Below are positions 25,715-34,173 of a DNA stretch of 64,000 bases, piece after piece. The notes beneath the pieces are model-generated. The model saw only the letters and a program-made list of their open reading frames with translations, did not search any database and was not told where the DNA came from. The stretch comes from Lachnospiraceae bacterium. GTDB taxonomy: Bacteria; Bacillota; Clostridia; Lachnospirales; Lachnospiraceae. The position numbers and the translations under genes were made by a program. How positions within the stretch are numbered: the stretch's first letter is position 1; every line of letters starts with the position of its first letter. Location: contig BLLW01000001.1 in the NCBI GenBank assembly GCA_011959285.1, positions 49,575-113,574 of the forward strand, in the 5' to 3' direction.

Positions 25715-27214
25715 ATGCTATTCAATTCTATAGATTTTTTGCTATTTTTTCCTGTTGTGGTTATGATTTATTATATTATTCCACAGAGAATCAAATATAT
25801 ATGGCTATTGGCGGCAAGTTATTATTTTTATATGAATTGGAATGTAAAATATGTTTTGCTTTTATTTTCATCTACGATAGTCACATATGTATGTGGTCGG
25901 CTCATAGGCGGGATTGAAATAAAAAAAATCGACAAGAAAAGGGCAGAGATATATAAAAAAATTTCCTTAATGGGATGTTTATTGATTAATTTGGGCATAT
26001 TATTTATCTTTAAGTATTATGGATTTTTTGCAAATAGTATTGGCAATTTGCTGATACAATTGCGTATCGAAGCCAGAATGCCGCAATATGATATTATTTT
26101 GCCAGTTGGAATTTCTTTTTATACATTTCAAGCGTTGAGTTATACGATAGATGTATATAGAGGGGAAATATATGCAGAAAAAAACTTTTTGAAATATGCG
26201 CTATTTGTTTCTTTTTTTCCACAACTGGTTGCAGGACCCATTGAACGATCAAAAAATTTGCTAAAGCAGTTAGGTAAAAATGGGAAATGTAGTTCACGTC
26301 AGATTAAAGAAGGGTTATTTTTAATGCTGTGGGGCTATTTTTTAAAGATTATTATTGCAGATAGAGCGGCAGTCATAGTGGACAATGTGTATAATAATGT
26401 TGGAATATATGGAGGATGGTATTTAATAGCGGCTACTTTTCTTTTTGCGATGCAGATCTATTGCGACTTTGCAGGGTATTCTACAATTGCAATGGGTGCC
26501 GCCAAAATACTTGGCATCAATTTAATGGAGAATTTTGATGCGCCATATCTCTCAAAGTCAGTATCGGAATTTTGGCGTAGATGGCACATTTCTCTGAGCA
26601 GCTGGTTTAAAGATTATCTATATATTTCGCTTGGGGGGAATAGAAAAGGGAAAATCCGAAAATATATTAATTTGATGATTGTATTTTGTGTTAGTGGGTT
26701 ATGGCATGGCGCTTCGTGGACGTTTATACTATGGGGAGGAATAAATGGATTTTTCCAAGTAGTTGAAGATGTGCTAAAAGAAATAAAAAACAAGTTTTTT
26801 TCTGCGCTGCCTAATAGAAAGGAAAATCGATTAGGTACTAGTATTTTAAAAACAGTGGTTACATTTTGCCTGGTAGATTTTGCGTGGATTTTTTTTAGAG
26901 CGGATACGATGCAGACTGCAATTGATGTGGTTAGGAGCATGGTACAGGTTCGGAATATGGGAATTATTTTTGATGGATCACTGTTTGAGCTGGGCTTAGA
27001 AAGATATAATGTGTGGATTTTATTAATAGCATTATTAATTTTATTACTGGCAGATATCGTAAAATATAAAGGTGTATGCATTCGAGCTAGAATATTGGCT
27101 TCAGAAGGGTGGTTCCAATGGGGAATTATTATTCTTTCCTTTTGGTTTATTTTAATGCTTGGAATTTACGGGGTAGATTATGATACCGGTCAGTTTATTT
27201 ATTTTCAGTTTTAG
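25715..27214 (+). CDS. MBOAT-family membrane O-acyltransferase
   Basis: 499 residues, about ten membrane helices. DltB/AlgI-type MBOAT: FNSIDFLLFFPVVVMIYY at the start, LPVGISFYTFQALSY, FFPQLVAGPIER, FWRRWHISLSSWFKDYLYI, and the catalytic histidine in VSGLWHGASW near residue 331. Such proteins move acyl groups, usually acetyl, across the membrane to a partner that esterifies glycan hydroxyls outside. The next gene encodes an SGNH-type partner. A second MBOAT/SGNH pair lies at 54864-57868 on the other strand. A G6 run falls in the LGGN codons. Confidence 0.92.
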   Translation: MLFNSIDFLLFFPVVVMIYYIIPQRIKYIWLLAASYYFYMNWNVKYVLLLFSSTIVTYVCGRLIGGIEIKKIDKKRAEIYKKISLMGCLLINLGILFIFKYYGFFANSIGNLLIQLRIEARMPQYDIILPVGISFYTFQALSYTIDVYRGEIYAEKNFLKYALFVSFFPQLVAGPIERSKNLLKQLGKNGKCSSRQIKEGLFLMLWGYFLKIIIADRAAVIVDNVYNNVGIYGGWYLIAATFLFAMQIYCDFAGYSTIAMGAAKILGINLMENFDAPYLSKSVSEFWRRWHISLSSWFKDYLYISLGGNRKGKIRKYINLMIVFCVSGLWHGASWTFILWGGINGFFQVVEDVLKEIKNKFFSALPNRKENRLGTSILKTVVTFCLVDFAWIFFRADTMQTAIDVVRSMVQVRNMGIIFDGSLFELGLERYNVWILLIALLILLLADIVKYKGVCIRARILASEGWFQWGIIILSFWFILMLGIYGVDYDTGQFIYFQF

Positions 27215-27231
27215 CTGTGGGGATTAAAGTT

Positions 27232-28542
27232 ATGTACAAAGCAAATACTCTAATAAAAAGGATATTTAAGGTAGCTGTAATACTGATTTTAGGATTTTGG
27301 ATTCCTTTAAAGGTATTAAATTTTGCATTGGTTGACGATGTCAGATCGTACACCAGGGTGATGCTGCATGAAATGTATACGCAAGAGGAGAATATCGACG
27401 TTTTATTTATAGGTTCATCACATTGCTATAGAACTTTGAATCCAGAACTAATCGATAAAATATGGAGCAAAAATACATTTAATGGGGGTACATCGAGCCA
27501 ATGTCTGGATGGTTCATATGCTATTTTAAATGAAGTGGCAAAGAATAACGATTTAGAGACGGTATATTTAGAGATGTTTTACACGCAAATGGGGGGGGTT
27601 TATAGTGATAGAACTCAGTTGACACTTACTTATATAATTTGTGATTATTTGAAACCTTCTATAAATAAATATTCATATATGCTTAGTGCGGTGCCAAAAG
27701 AAAATTATATTGAAAGTTTTATTTTAGCGCGAAGAAATTGGAAAAGGATTTTTGAAAAGGGGTATATGAATAATCTGATCGAAAAGAAATTGAGTGAAGA
27801 ATATAAAAGCTATCAATATATAGACAATGGGGTTGAAGAATATTTGGGGAAAGGATATGTTGCGAATTATAATTCTATTGAAGGAGGCTATATAAGTGAT
27901 GGTATTTTTTCTCCAACAAGGGCATTATCAGAAGATGATATAAAATATATAAAAAAAATAAAAGCGTTGTGTGATAAGAAGGGGATAAAACTTGTTTTAT
28001 TTTCGGCGCCGATGCCGGATTTTCGATTATGTGCCGCTGAAAATTATGATAGTTATGTGAATGAACTTAATCAATTGGCGTCAGATTTAGATTTTGAATA
28101 TTATGATTTTAATTTGTGTAAAAGTGAATTCTTAAGTTTAGCAGAAACAGATTTTTATGATGATCAACATTTGAATAATTTAGGCGCCGATAAATTTAGC
28201 CGCAGTTTTGCAAAATTTTTCATGGAGAATAATTACTCCGCCTGCCTGTATGAGAGCTATGCGGAAAAAGTGAATCATATGGAAGACATTCCGCTAGGGG
28301 TTATTGTGAGCAAGGAAGAGGCAGAGTTGAAATTCGAAACTGTAATACCAAGAGAGATGACTCTTTGCTATGAAGCACAGGTTGAGACAGAAAATGATGT
28401 AAGACTTTATAAAGGGGATGGAGGAAATTTTTCTATCCCAATAGATTTGGATAAAAATAACAAGATAAATATTGCGCTTTATTATGGCGAAAACAATCAA
28501 AGTTTATGTACAAAATATGTTTATGAAGTGGGGGGAAAATGA
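27232..28542 (+). CDS. SGNH/AlgX-like acyl-transfer partner with G8 tract
   Basis: 436 residues from the ATG at 27232 (GGGG nine bases upstream). A signal-anchor helix at the N-terminus (VAVILILGFWIPLKVL) is followed by an extracellular SGNH hydrolase-like domain: IGSSH near residues 60-64 carries the Ser, and DDQHLNNLGA near 309 carries the Asp-His pair. The final 95 residues look beta-rich. Partners of this kind transfer the acyl group delivered by MBOAT to the glycan. Eight G at 27591-27598 (Met-Gly-Gly-Val) are in frame here. It ends four bases into the next gene's ATGA overlap. Confidence 0.82.
   Translation: MYKANTLIKRIFKVAVILILGFWIPLKVLNFALVDDVRSYTRVMLHEMYTQEENIDVLFIGSSHCYRTLNPELIDKIWSKNTFNGGTSSQCLDGSYAILNEVAKNNDLETVYLEMFYTQMGGVYSDRTQLTLTYIICDYLKPSINKYSYMLSAVPKENYIESFILARRNWKRIFEKGYMNNLIEKKLSEEYKSYQYIDNGVEEYLGKGYVANYNSIEGGYISDGIFSPTRALSEDDIKYIKKIKALCDKKGIKLVLFSAPMPDFRLCAAENYDSYVNELNQLASDLDFEYYDFNLCKSEFLSLAETDFYDDQHLNNLGADKFSRSFAKFFMENNYSACLYESYAEKVNHMEDIPLGVIVSKEEAELKFETVIPREMTLCYEAQVETENDVRLYKGDGGNFSIPIDLDKNNKINIALYYGENNQSLCTKYVYEVGGK
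27591..27598 (+). repeat. G8 homopolymer inside the SGNH gene (in frame)
   Basis: Eight G after ATG-encoded Met, about 120 codons into the gene. A one-base slip would remove the Asp-His part of the active site and switch acylation off. Confidence 0.8.
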
Positions 28543-29723
28543 TGAAAATAACCTACAATTCAGAATTTGAAGATTTGATTGATTCAATGGAAAAAAAAAC
28601 AGACAGCAATTTAGAAGCAGGTAAGATGTATGGAGGCGTGCTTGGCTGGAAATCGATTATCAATTTTCCTAAGGGATATGCCTTTTCTTCCAGATTTTTC
28701 TTAAAGTCCTTGTATGAGTTAGGGGTAGATGTCCGATACGAATATGCTTACGGACCAGGCACGCCGTTTACACCTGATGAAGCACGTGTGAGCGAAGACC
28801 GTGTGCTGCAGGAGATACTGAATAAAAATTTTTTGACAGAAACTGTGCAGGTCCTCTATGGGCAGGGTGATATTTTTTATAAAAATAACGGAAAGTATAA
28901 AGTGGGATTTACCATGCTTGAAACAGACGGGGTTCCAAAGGAATGGGTCGCTCAATGCAACCAAATGGATGAGGTATGGGTTCCGTCTAAGTTTAATGTA
29001 GAAACGTTTAAGAATAGCGGTGTTAAGGTGCCGGTCAGAATTGTTCCGCTAGGGGTTGATTTGAAACACTATTATCCGGCAAGGGACACGGGGGAACAAA
29101 ACAGGAGATTTGTTTTTCTAAGCGTATTCGAATGGGGGCGAAGGAAAGCGCCTGAGTTATTGCTAAAGGCATTTAACAGGGCGTTTACAGCACAGGACGA
29201 AGTGGTTTTAATCTGTAAGATCACGAATCATAACCCTGCAGTTGATTTGAAGCATGAAATAGATAATCTGGAGCTGAAATCAAGCGGCGGGCAGATAGAG
29301 ATATTTGAGAATGTGGATTTAACAGAATTTGAAATGGCGGAATTGTATAGGCATGCAGACTGCTTTGTACTTCCCACGCATGGAGAGGGATGGGGAATGC
29401 CTATTCTTGAAGCAATGGCATGCGGTCTGCCGGTAATCGCCACAGGCTGGAGTTCCCAAATGGATTTTTTTGACGATGATGCGGGCTATTGCATCAGAGT
29501 GAAAGAACTGGTGGAGGCGGATAACACAAATCAATATTATATGGGATTCAATTGGGCGATGCCAGATGAGGAACATTTTGTCCATTTAATGCGGCATGTG
29601 CATGAAAACAGGTCAGAAGCAAGGAAAAAGGGAAGACTTGCCAGCGAGCGGGCGAGAAATAAATGGACATGGCAGAATTCTGCTGATATAATATACAATT
29701 ATATAAAGGATATAAATATATAG
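28542..29723 (+). CDS. GT4 glycosyltransferase
   Basis: About 393 residues. Two consecutive ATGs at 28539 and 28542 overlap the previous stop. A G6 run at 28530-28535 is the only Shine-Dalgarno-like sequence and better suits the second ATG. GT-B family 4: VRIVPLGVDLKHYYP, FLSVFEWGRRKAPELLLKAF, and CFVLPTHGEGWGMPILEAMA carrying the donor-site E-x7-E. MLETDGVPKEWV resembles transferases that work on mannan- or rhamnan-like chains. No fused extra module. Confidence 0.85.
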   Translation: MKITYNSEFEDLIDSMEKKTDSNLEAGKMYGGVLGWKSIINFPKGYAFSSRFFLKSLYELGVDVRYEYAYGPGTPFTPDEARVSEDRVLQEILNKNFLTETVQVLYGQGDIFYKNNGKYKVGFTMLETDGVPKEWVAQCNQMDEVWVPSKFNVETFKNSGVKVPVRIVPLGVDLKHYYPARDTGEQNRRFVFLSVFEWGRRKAPELLLKAFNRAFTAQDEVVLICKITNHNPAVDLKHEIDNLELKSSGGQIEIFENVDLTEFEMAELYRHADCFVLPTHGEGWGMPILEAMACGLPVIATGWSSQMDFFDDDAGYCIRVKELVEADNTNQYYMGFNWAMPDEEHFVHLMRHVHENRSEARKKGRLASERARNKWTWQNSADIIYNYIKDINI

Positions 29724-29751
29724 ATGAAATAAAAACTGGAGGATGGTACTT

Positions 29752-31200
29752 ATGAAAACGGCTGTATTTACGATAGGTTCGAGAAATTATTTTGCATTAG
29801 TGAAAACTTTGATGGGATCGCTGGCGGACACAAATCCGCAGTGGGATAGATTTGTAGGAGTTGCTGATTCCCTTCAGTTTTTACAGGAGGATGGATATAA
29901 ATTGTTGTCAATAGACGACATTGATCTGCCGCATCCTAAGCAAATGGAGTTCAGATACTCAATTATGGAATTTAATACGGCAATCAAGCCATTTATATTT
30001 AAAGCTTTATTTAAGAAATTTGGATATGACAGAGTCATATACCTTGATCCGGATATTTTTGTATACGATAAAATGGAGGAACTTGAAGAAGCTTTTGACA
30101 GGGGGAGTTCTTTTGTGCTGACCCCTCATTTTACAGGGTTATGGGATGACGATAAAAAGCCGGATGAAGTAAGCATTCTTCTTTCGGGAACCTATAACTG
30201 CGGCTTTCTGGGATTGGCAAAATCGGATGAGACCTATGATTTCTTGGAGTGGTGGGGTGAAAAACTGGAAAAACAATGTATTGTTGATATAGAACATGGC
30301 ATTTTTGTGGATCAAAAATGGGTGGATTTAGTTCCTGGATTTTTTGACAATGTATTTATTTTGAGGCATGAAGGCTACAATACAGCATACTGGAATTTAT
30401 CACACCGCAAACCGGAAAAAAGGGATGGTAAATTTTATTATAATAACCAGCCTTTGAGGTTTTTCCACTTTAGCGGGTTGGATCCGTCTAATATAGAAAA
30501 TGTTTCAAAACATCAGAATCGTTACAAGATTGATGAAATTGGGATTACAAAAGAGTTGTTTGAAGATTATGCAGCGGCTGTTTTGTCCAATGATCACGCA
30601 TCGTACAGGACGATGCCATATGCTTTTGCTACATATGAAAATGGGGATCCTGTATCAGATGCACATAGACATATGTATAAATGTAATAGATGGATTCAAG
30701 AAATGTGTGGTGAAAATCCATTTGCCAAAAATGAAATATTTGCAGTCCTTGACCACGGTCAGGTAGGTGGTCCGAGAGTGGGGGGCGATAATCGCGCCGC
30801 AAGTGCAGCTCAAAAGAAATTGGATAAGTTCAGAAATTACTTCAGCATTATGAATAAGTGGATTAAGCTTCGCGATGCTGCTGCAAGTATGGAAAAATAT
30901 TTGGTTGACCATGGCTATACTAAGATTGCAATATATGGCATGGGAGAACTCGGAATGCGTTTGTATGAGACATTAAAAGACTCAGAGCAAGTGAAAATTG
31001 TATATGGTATCGATAAATTGATGAAAGCGCCTGTGAAGGGTGTTGAAGTGTACAAGCCGGATGATGAACTGCCGGAAGCTAATGTGATAATAATAAGTGC
31101 GACCTTTGACTTTAGCGCAATTAAAAAGTCTATAGCAGATAAGGTGGATTATCCCATTATTTCTTTGGAAGAAGTTGTCATGGGATGTGATGACATATGA
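29752..31200 (+). CDS. GT-A-type glycosyltransferase (DxD) with C-terminal Rossmann module
   Basis: 482 residues from the ATG at 29752 (GGAGGA eight bases upstream). Residues 1-300 resemble GT8-like transferases: VFTIGSRNYFALVKTLMGSL, then VIYLDPDIFVYDKM with a D-P-D metal site, NCGFLGLAKS and a late RFFHFSG. From about residue 390 there is a copy of the recurrent module (IAIYGMGELGMRLYETL, then YGIDKL). The pair of genes after it encodes another GT4 and the GDP-rhamnose reductase, so this transferase may build the rhamnose-containing chain. Confidence 0.78.
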   Translation: MKTAVFTIGSRNYFALVKTLMGSLADTNPQWDRFVGVADSLQFLQEDGYKLLSIDDIDLPHPKQMEFRYSIMEFNTAIKPFIFKALFKKFGYDRVIYLDPDIFVYDKMEELEEAFDRGSSFVLTPHFTGLWDDDKKPDEVSILLSGTYNCGFLGLAKSDETYDFLEWWGEKLEKQCIVDIEHGIFVDQKWVDLVPGFFDNVFILRHEGYNTAYWNLSHRKPEKRDGKFYYNNQPLRFFHFSGLDPSNIENVSKHQNRYKIDEIGITKELFEDYAAAVLSNDHASYRTMPYAFATYENGDPVSDAHRHMYKCNRWIQEMCGENPFAKNEIFAVLDHGQVGGPRVGGDNRAASAAQKKLDKFRNYFSIMNKWIKLRDAAASMEKYLVDHGYTKIAIYGMGELGMRLYETLKDSEQVKIVYGIDKLMKAPVKGVEVYKPDDELPEANVIIISATFDFSAIKKSIADKVDYPIISLEEVVMGCDDI

Positions 31201-31212
31201 AGGGGAGCAAAA

Positions 31213-32340
31213 GTGAACAATAACGGTAAAGCGATGGATGTAACTTTATTAGGGTATATTAAGTCAGAGCATGGAGTGGGAGAGTCGGCAAGGCATGTTG
31301 CCAGTGCGTTAGATAAGACCGGATATAAATGGGATGCATATGATTTTGAAATCAACAATCTGTCAAGGCAACAGGATGAAGCGTTGAATGAAAAGATTAC
31401 TGAGGAAGTAGACGGTTCTATACTGATTATGAATGTCAATGCAGATCAGACGCCTGTCGTAAAGGAGCATTTACCGGCGGAACAATGGAACCGGGCATAC
31501 AAAATCGGAATCTGGTATTGGGAGCTCCCTGTATTTCCGGAAAGATGGCTTCCGTCCATTAATTTGGTGGATGAAATATGGGCGCCCACGCGGTTTGTGC
31601 AGGATGCGGTTTCAATGAAGGCAAACTGCCCGGTTATATATATGCCGTTACCGATGGAACTTAAAATCCCTAAGGTCATCTCAAGAGAAAAATATGGGCT
31701 TCCGAAAGATGCATTTTTGTTTGTAAATATGTATGATACCTTAAGCATGCAGAGCAGGAAAAATCCTACTGCGGTTATTGAGGCATTCAAGAAGACTTTC
31801 AGACCGGATGACTTATCGGTAGGACTGGTGGTAAAACTTAATAATTCAAATGTGCTTGAACGAGATTATGAATATTTAAAACAGATTAAAGGGCAATATC
31901 AAAATATTTATTTTCTTCCCAAGGTTCTTGATAGAATTGAAGTAAATGAGTTGATTATGATGTGCGATGTTGCGGTTTCGCTGCACAGAAGCGAAGGGCT
32001 GGGATTACTGTGTCAGGAGGCTATGTATCTCGGCAAGCCGGTCATTGCAACCAATTGGTCAGGAAACGTCGATTTTATGTCCGACCGTGAGGCTTGTATG
32101 GTGAACTATAAACTGATTCATGTGGGTGAGGATATTGGACCATATGAGTCATGGCAGGAGTGGGCGGATGCAGACGTAGACCATGCATCTGAACTTATGG
32201 GTAGGCTGTATGCGGATAGAAGTTTATGTGCCAAACTGGGCGAGAACGCGCGTAAACGGATAATGGATGAGTATTCATCAGATACCTGCGGTAAGCGGAT
32301 GCGAAGCAGAATTGAGTTTATAAAGAACAAATTATTATGA
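31213..32340 (+). CDS. GT4 glycosyltransferase
   Basis: 375 residues from a GTG at 31213 with AGGGGAG upstream (an ATG seven codons in is the alternative). LLGYIKSEHGVGESARHV is an N-terminal loop seen in mannosyl/rhamnosyl GT4 enzymes. FVNMYDTLSMQSRKNP marks the start of the donor domain, and VAVSLHRSEGLGLLCQEAM gives the donor-site E-x7-E. Together with the 28542 gene it looks like one of a pair of related transferases acting on alternating linkages. No fused module. Confidence 0.83.
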   Translation: MNNNGKAMDVTLLGYIKSEHGVGESARHVASALDKTGYKWDAYDFEINNLSRQQDEALNEKITEEVDGSILIMNVNADQTPVVKEHLPAEQWNRAYKIGIWYWELPVFPERWLPSINLVDEIWAPTRFVQDAVSMKANCPVIYMPLPMELKIPKVISREKYGLPKDAFLFVNMYDTLSMQSRKNPTAVIEAFKKTFRPDDLSVGLVVKLNNSNVLERDYEYLKQIKGQYQNIYFLPKVLDRIEVNELIMMCDVAVSLHRSEGLGLLCQEAMYLGKPVIATNWSGNVDFMSDREACMVNYKLIHVGEDIGPYESWQEWADADVDHASELMGRLYADRSLCAKLGENARKRIMDEYSSDTCGKRMRSRIEFIKNKLL

Positions 32341-32376
32341 TAAAGAAAAAGGAAGAGAGAGATTGTAAAACCTATT

Positions 32377-33321
32377 ATGAAAAAAAGGGCGTTGATTATT
32401 GGTGCTGCAGGTTTTGTAGGAAGCTATTTGGCGAAGGAATTATTGACTAATCATAATATGGATGTTTATGCTACAAAGTTATCCCATGAACAGTTAGAGA
32501 TTGCGGATGCCAATATATATGATTTAAATATTCTGGATAAAGACGAAATCATTAGTCTGTTGTACAAGATCCGCCCGGACTATATTTTTCATCTTGCAGC
32601 GCAGAGTTCTGTCAGTGTAGCGTGGAAAAATCCTGGATTGACGGTAGATATTAACGTCAAGGGCTGTGTTAACCTCCTGGATGCGGTGAGAGAATTATAT
32701 TATAAACCGGCAGTTTTGCTTATTGGTTCAGGTGAAGAGTATGGACATATTAAAGCGGATGAAGTCCCAATTAACGAAGAAAACCACCTCAGACCGGGCA
32801 ATATTTATGCTGCAACAAAAGTGTGTCAAAATATGATAGCTGCTATTTATTCGCAGGCATACGATATGAATTTAATAATGGTGAGGGCATTCAATCATAT
32901 TGGTCCTGGGCAGTCTCCTATTTTTGTGGTTTCAGATTTTTGCAAGCAGGTTGCTGAAATTGAAAAGGGAATTAACACGCCAACAATCTATGTAGGAAAT
33001 CTGGAAGCTAAACGAGATTTTACAGACGTGCGTGATGTGGTTCGTGCATATGCGCTGCTGATTCAATACGGAAAAGCCGGGGAGACATATAATGTGGGAA
33101 GTGGACATGCATATGCGATTAGGGAAATTTTGGATTTAATTGTTTCACTTTCAAATGTTGAGATTGAGATAGAAACGGATTCAAATAAAATCAGACCAGT
33201 AGATGTTCCGATTATTGAAGCAGATATTACGAAATTAAATGATGTTGCCGGGTGGAGCCCGGCAATATCGCTAGAACAGACAATTAAAGAAACCTTAGCG
33301 TATTGGAGAGAAAGGGTATAG
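32377..33321 (+). CDS. rmd: GDP-6-deoxy-D-mannose reductase
   Basis: 314 residues, extended SDR fold: GAAGFVGSY NAD(P)-loop at residues 9-17, HLAAQSSV, the catalytic YAATK, and RAFNHIGPGQSP, which is characteristic of GDP-4-keto-6-deoxy-D-mannose reductases. It reduces the product of GDP-mannose dehydratase to GDP-D-rhamnose. The dehydratase gene (gmd) is 8 kb downstream in the same locus, so the pathway is complete apart from GDP-mannose supply. No strong Shine-Dalgarno lies close to the ATG. Confidence 0.85.
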   Translation: MKKRALIIGAAGFVGSYLAKELLTNHNMDVYATKLSHEQLEIADANIYDLNILDKDEIISLLYKIRPDYIFHLAAQSSVSVAWKNPGLTVDINVKGCVNLLDAVRELYYKPAVLLIGSGEEYGHIKADEVPINEENHLRPGNIYAATKVCQNMIAAIYSQAYDMNLIMVRAFNHIGPGQSPIFVVSDFCKQVAEIEKGINTPTIYVGNLEAKRDFTDVRDVVRAYALLIQYGKAGETYNVGSGHAYAIREILDLIVSLSNVEIEIETDSNKIRPVDVPIIEADITKLNDVAGWSPAISLEQTIKETLAYWRERV

Positions 33322-33325
33322 GTTC

Positions 33326-34171
33326 ATGGAAGGAATATTTGCGTCAGAAGGGATTACAAAATCAGACCGTACTTTATGTACACCGAGCAATTTCGCCAAA
33401 GATCATCTGCTTTATGTACAGGAAGTTGGCAAGCTGGAAAGCCTTGTGCCACATGTGTGTAAGAGAAATAACCTTGATTCATTTCTGATTATGGAAGTGA
33501 CAAAAGGTAAGGGAAAAATCGTATATGAAAACCAAAGTTTGGAACTTCATGCGGGAGAATGCATTTGGATTGACTGTCACCAGGAATTTGAGCATATTAG
33601 CAGTGCGGAGGAACCTTGGCGGCTTGCCTGGGTGCATTTTAATGGAAAGGGCACAGAGGCTTTATATAGGCTTTTCAGAGAAAAAAATGTGTCGATTCAT
33701 TTTACAGCGGCAGATATGACGTTGGTGCAGGATTTCATATATGAAGTCCATAAGAATGTTAAGGAACATTCACCTGAGATAAAGATTCATGGTATTTTAA
33801 CACAGCTTATTGTCAACTGCATTTTAATGAAAAAAGATAAAAATGCAATGGAAGAAGTCAGGGAATACATTAATGTCAACTATAGAGATCAAAAGTTACC
33901 AAAGGTTCTTACAGAAAGATTTGGTATGGAATCATCAGAAATAGAAAATCTATTTGAAGAAAATTACGGAATCAATATCCGTGATTATGTAATCAACAGA
34001 AGATTTAATGCGGCGAAGGAATTACTGCGATTTACAATAAAGCCGCTTACAGAAGTGATTGAAGAGTCAGGAATACAGGACGAGAACTTGTTTTATATCT
34101 TATTTCAAAAACATGAAAATATGAGCCCCGAAGAATACAGAAAAAGGTGGGCGCAATGGATTAAGGATTAA
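33326..34171 (+). CDS. AraC-family regulator embedded in the glycan locus
   Basis: 281 residues, starting four bases after rmd. An N-terminal cupin-like sensor (about residues 40-110, with GKIVYENQSLELHAGECIWI and later WRLAWVHFNGKGTEALY) is typical of sugar-responsive AraC proteins. The C-terminal 100 residues carry the two helix-turn-helix motifs (LPKVLTERFGMESSEIENLF and PLTEVIEESGIQDENLFYIL). It has no promoter of its own that I can see, so it is made with the transferases around it and could feed back on the locus. The effector is unknown. Confidence 0.82.
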   Translation: MEGIFASEGITKSDRTLCTPSNFAKDHLLYVQEVGKLESLVPHVCKRNNLDSFLIMEVTKGKGKIVYENQSLELHAGECIWIDCHQEFEHISSAEEPWRLAWVHFNGKGTEALYRLFREKNVSIHFTAADMTLVQDFIYEVHKNVKEHSPEIKIHGILTQLIVNCILMKKDKNAMEEVREYINVNYRDQKLPKVLTERFGMESSEIENLFEENYGINIRDYVINRRFNAAKELLRFTIKPLTEVIEESGIQDENLFYILFQKHENMSPEEYRKRWAQWIKD

Positions 34172-34173
34172 TT

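Noticed and set aside
28590..28600. A9 run near the start of the GT4 gene at 28542
   Set aside because: Long A runs are expected in AT-rich coding sequence with Lys codons; no special pattern.
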